Assembly: GCF_002407205.1 (NCBI RefSeq)
Contig: NZ_CP023548.1
Span: 2,566,501 to 2,630,500, forward strand
DNA length: 64,000 nucleotides
Reading direction: 5' to 3'
From: Rhodobacter sp. CZR27
GTDB lineage: Bacteria; Pseudomonadota; Alphaproteobacteria; Rhodobacterales; Rhodobacteraceae
The position numbers and the translations under genes are program-made. Below, piece by piece: positions 60,950-64,000 of this stretch. Positions within the stretch are counted from its first letter, which is position 1; each line of letters begins with the position of its first letter. The notes beneath the pieces are model-generated. The model saw only the letters and a program-made list of their open reading frames with translations. It had not been told where the DNA came from and did not search any database.

Positions 60950-61421
60950 TGCCTGCCTTCTCCTGCTGCTCCGCGGGCGGGCCGAAGCGCGCCACCATCC
61001 GGTCCCGGATCTGGTCGCGCACCTGACGATAGACGGCGAGCTTCTGCTCGCGCCCCTCGCCCAGGCCCGTCGGGTCCATGATCGGCCAATACTCCACATC
61101 AAGATGATAATATCGGGTGAGTTCAAGGGCCATCCGCTGGCTGGCCGGCGAAAGCGCGACGATCAGGTCGAACCCCGACAGATCGTCCCCCCAGTCCATC
61201 ATCTCCTCGAAGCTGCGCGAGCGGTGGCGCGAAAGCTCGATCCCCAGTTCCTTGCAGACCGCCACGGTGAAGCCGTCGATCTCGCGGTCGTTCTTCACCC
61301 CGGCCGACTGCACATAGGCCTGCCGACCGTAAAGCCGCTTCATCAGGCCCTCGGCCATCGGCGAGCGCACCGCATTGTGGTCGCAGCAGAACAGCACCGA
61401 CGACGGCGGCTTTCGCGTCAC
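60939..61421 (-). CDS. Low-molecular-weight protein-tyrosine phosphatase-like protein
   Basis: A 160-residue protein with the phosphatase loop C-x5-R at Cys13-Arg19 (CCDHNAVRS) near the N-terminus and a DPTG general-acid segment near residue 116. This fold covers tyrosine phosphatases and arsenate reductases; the typical genomic place between UPF0262 and infA in alphaproteobacteria suggests the phosphatase group. Substrate unknown. Confidence 0.88.
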   Translation of the reverse strand: MTRKPPSSVLFCCDHNAVRSPMAEGLMKRLYGRQAYVQSAGVKNDREIDGFTVAVCKELGIELSRHRSRSFEEMMDWGDDLSGFDLIVALSPASQRMALELTRYYHLDVEYWPIMDPTGLGEGREQKLAVYRQVRDQIRDRMVARFGPPAEQQEKAGNGS

Positions 61422-61423
61422 TT

Positions 61424-61903
61424 TCAGCCCCAGTGCAGGACGCAGATCAGTGTAAAGAGACGCCGTGCCGTGTCGATGTCCACCTCGGCCTTGCCCTCCA
61501 GCCGTTCCTTCAGCACACGCGCGCCTTCATTGTGGATGCCGCGCCGGGCCATGTCGATGGCTTCGATCTGGCTCGGCGGCAGGCGCTTCACCGCGTCGAA
61601 ATAGCTTTCGCAGATCTGGAAGTAATCCTTCACCACCTGCCGGAACGGCCCGAGGCTCAGGTGGAACTCGCCCACCCGGTCCTCGGCCTGCGAGCGGATG
61701 TCGAAGACCAACCGGCCCTCGCGGATCGAAAGCGTCAGGCGGTAAGGGCCCTCCACGGCTGGCTTGTCGTCGCGCAGCGGCAGGGCGAAACTGTTCTCTT
61801 CGAGAAGGTCGAAGATCGCGACCTGGCGTTCCTGCTCGATCTCCGCCGTGGGGGGGATGGCGCTGTGGTGGTCGATCTCGATGTGGCAGATGCGGTTCGC
61901 CAT
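61424..61903 (-). CDS. UPF0262 family protein
   Basis: A 159-residue conserved alphaproteobacterial protein (RICHIEIDHHSAIPPTAEIEQERQVAIFDLLEENSF, GEFHLSLGPFRQVVKDYFQICESYF). It lies 3 bases after hisD and 2 before the phosphatase gene, the usual place. Function is unknown. Confidence 0.92.
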   Translation of the reverse strand: MANRICHIEIDHHSAIPPTAEIEQERQVAIFDLLEENSFALPLRDDKPAVEGPYRLTLSIREGRLVFDIRSQAEDRVGEFHLSLGPFRQVVKDYFQICESYFDAVKRLPPSQIEAIDMARRGIHNEGARVLKERLEGKAEVDIDTARRLFTLICVLHWG

Positions 61904-61906
61904 CTC

Positions 61907-63211
61907 TCAGCCCTCGTTCAGCCGGTTGAGCCGGGCGCGGACGGACAGCCCGTGCGCCTGAAGGCTCTCGGAAATCGCCAGACGCTCGGCCGCGGGGCCG
62001 ATGGCGCGCAATGCGGCCGGGGTCATCCGGGCGATGGTGGTCCGCTTCAGGAAGTCCATCACCGACAGGCCGCTGGAGAACCGGGCCGAGCGTGCGGTGG
62101 GCAGCACGTGGTTCGGCCCGCCGACATAGTCGCCGATCGCCTCGGGCGTCCAGGCGCCGAGGAAGATCGCGCCCGCATGGCTGATCTTCGCGGCCAGCGC
62201 CTCGGGGTCGGCCACGCAAAGCTCCAGATGCTCGGGTGCCGCGCGATTGGACAGCGCCGCCGCCTCGTCCAGATCCCGCGTCACGATCACCGCGCCATAG
62301 TCGCGCCACGAGGCGCCGGCGATGGCGCGCCGCTCCAGTGTCTGAAGCCGCGCCTCGACCGCCGCCGCGACCGCACGGCCGAAGTCCGCGTCCGGCGTCA
62401 CCAGGATCGACTGGGCGCTTTCGTCATGTTCCGCCTGGCTCAGCAGGTCGAGCGCCAGCCAGTCGGGATCGTTGTCGGCATCGGCGATCACCAGGATCTC
62501 GGACGGCCCAGCGATCATGTCGATGCCGACCCGGCCGAAGACCCGGCGCTTGGCCGCGGCGACATAGGCGTTCCCCGGGCCGGTGATCTTGTCCACCGGG
62601 AGGATGGTCTGGGTGCCGTAGGCCAGCGCCGCCACCGCCTGCGCCCCGCCGATGCGATAGACCGCATCGACGCCCGCGATCCGCGCGGCCAGCAGCACCA
62701 GCGGATTGACCACGCCGCCGGGCGTCGGGCAGGCGACGACCAGCCGCTCCACCCCGGCAACCTTCGCCGGGATCGCGTTCATCAGCACCGACGAGGGATA
62801 GGAGGCCAGCCCCCCCGGCACGTAGAGCCCCGCCGACGAGATCGCCCCCCAGCGCCAGCCGAGCGAGGCGCCCGCCGCATCCTCCCAGCGGGCATCCTCG
62901 GGCATCTGGCGCTCGTGATAGGCGCGGATGCGTTCGGCCGCGAGTTCCAGCGCCGCGCGTTCGTCGGCCGGCACGCGGGCGATCTCGGCCTCGATCTCGG
63001 CTTCGGAAAAGGCAAGGCGCTCCGGCGTCAGCTCCAGCCGGTCGAAGCGGGCCGTCAGCTCGATCACCGCCGCATCGCCGCGCCTGCGCACGTCGTCGAT
63101 GATCGCTGCCACGGCGGCATCGACGTCGGGCGCATCCTCGCGTTTCATGCCCAACAGCGCGGTGAAGGCGGCCTCGAAGCCGGACTCACTGGTATCGAGA
63201 AACTGGGGCAT
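61907..63211 (-). CDS. hisD: Histidinol dehydrogenase HisD
   Basis: Catalyses the last two steps of histidine synthesis with zinc and NAD. The 434-residue product has GGLASYPSSVLMNAIPAKVAGV, AGPSEILVIAD, and the zinc-site region DLLSQAEHDESAQ. All core motifs are intact. It leads the unit with UPF0262 and the phosphatase. Confidence 0.97.
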   Translation of the reverse strand: MPQFLDTSESGFEAAFTALLGMKREDAPDVDAAVAAIIDDVRRRGDAAVIELTARFDRLELTPERLAFSEAEIEAEIARVPADERAALELAAERIRAYHERQMPEDARWEDAAGASLGWRWGAISSAGLYVPGGLASYPSSVLMNAIPAKVAGVERLVVACPTPGGVVNPLVLLAARIAGVDAVYRIGGAQAVAALAYGTQTILPVDKITGPGNAYVAAAKRRVFGRVGIDMIAGPSEILVIADADNDPDWLALDLLSQAEHDESAQSILVTPDADFGRAVAAAVEARLQTLERRAIAGASWRDYGAVIVTRDLDEAAALSNRAAPEHLELCVADPEALAAKISHAGAIFLGAWTPEAIGDYVGGPNHVLPTARSARFSSGLSVMDFLKRTTIARMTPAALRAIGPAAERLAISESLQAHGLSVRARLNRLNEG

Positions 63212-63319
63212 GGCGGAACTCCTTGGCTCCGCCTCCCTTAGCGCGCATCCCCCCTCGTCTCAAGCGGCGCACCGCGCGGGGGCGGTGACACTTTCGCACG
63301 AGACGAAGGCGCGGCCGCG

Positions 63320-63798
63320 TCAGTCCCGATGGTCCGGGACCCGGCCGGAGGGTGCCTCGTAGGGCTTCGTCACATCCTTCAGCGTGACATCGAGCGCCTC
63401 GACCTCGAGCGCCAGCGCGCCATCGCCGGCCAGCACCAGCACCAGACGCCCGCCGCCATCCTCGCCCGGCTCGAACTCCAGCGCGAGAACCGACAGCACC
63501 AGATCCTTGTCATGCCGGTCGAAGCCCTGCGACTTCACCGCGAGCACGCCATCGATCGCCAGCACCGACTGCACACGCTCGTAGGGGCGGCGGTCGCGTT
63601 CAGCCGCCTCGCGATCCTCCCAGCGGAAGCGGTTCACCAGCACCGCAAAGCGCCGGCGGCGCGGCAGATAGCTCATCTCGCCGGCTGGAAAGACCGCATC
63701 CTGAACGAGGGCCGAAATGACGGGCAGGTCGTCGGGCTCCTGCGCACCGAGATAGAGCGGCGACTCGCCCGCCACATCCTCGAACCGGGCATCCACCA

Positions 63799-63799
<1 letters not shown>
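63320..63799 (-). CDS. DUF2948 family protein
   Basis: A 159-residue protein with the family motifs LPVISALVQDAVFPAGEMSY and RRRRFAVLVNRFRWED. It overlaps the murA stop by one base (TGATG), so it is coupled to murA. Function unknown. Confidence 0.88.

Positions 63800-64000
<201 letters not shown>

Overview
The window is GC-rich, densely coded DNA from an alphaproteobacterium of the Rhodobacteraceae, closest in content to the Rhodobacter/Cereibacter lineage. The evidence is a circularly permuted two-piece tmRNA, an alpha-type SspB, the F1-ATPase zeta inhibitor (DUF1476), tandem DUF2484 genes inside the dcw cluster, an extended mraZ leader that resembles UpsM, and a DUF1127 gene followed by tandem CCUCCUCCC-loop sRNAs (the ccaF1-ccsR or 'cuckoo RNA' arrangement known from R. 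sphaeroides). It is chromosomal housekeeping sequence. The only decayed stretch lies between two tRNA genes near 55.4-57.0 kb.

Layout. 0-7 kb: end of a polyamine-type binding protein, ssrA (tmRNA) with its own promoter, a VWA-like secreted protein, sspB, fumC with two small co-translated genes, a membrane-anchored hydrolase-like protein, ccdA and tusA. 7-16 kb: rne with a long structured leader, the dctBD two-component pair, purCSQ and DUF1476. 16-22 kb: a methyl-transfer group (homocysteine methyltransferase, radical SAM protein, corrinoid protein, small membrane protein, DUF1638), then a GlcD-like oxidoreductase and a SnoaL-like protein. 21.8-46.6 kb: one leftward division and cell-wall block, mraZ-rsmH-ftsL-ftsI-murE-murF-mraY-(BON)-murD-(GFA)-ftsW-murG-murC-(DUF2484 x2)-murB-ddl-ftsQ-ftsA-ftsZ-lpxC-bamD-recN. 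Its leader carries TGGGN repeats typical of a MraZ operator and an intrinsic terminator that would release a short leader RNA. 46.9-51.5 kb: mrp, ccaF1 with five sRNA units, and pcrA/uvrD. 51.7-55.4 kb: pyruvate carboxylase and tRNA-Gly. 55.4-57 kb: an unassigned stretch, tRNA-Phe, an ISL3 transposase remnant and a 16-bp inverted repeat. 57-64 kb: a leftward block murA-DUF2948, hisD-UPF0262-LMW phosphatase-NTF2-like-GNAT-nitrilase-like-infA-maf-rng-yacG.

How parts fit together. ssrA and sspB, less than 1 kb apart, supply the rescue tag and the ClpXP adaptor that delivers tagged proteins. RNase E, RNase G, CcaF1 and the CcsR/UpsM-type RNAs are RNA-turnover components. The corrinoid/homocysteine methyltransferase genes look like parts of a split B12-dependent methionine synthase. 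The most interesting items are the five-unit CcsR array with a possible sixth decayed hairpin, the MraZ operator/UpsM leader, compensating frameshifts in the FtsZ linker, a DctD that lacks the sigma-54 contact loop, and the rng-yacG junction where the zinc-link moves into the next frame. All functional names come from motif reading and recall; no database search was run.
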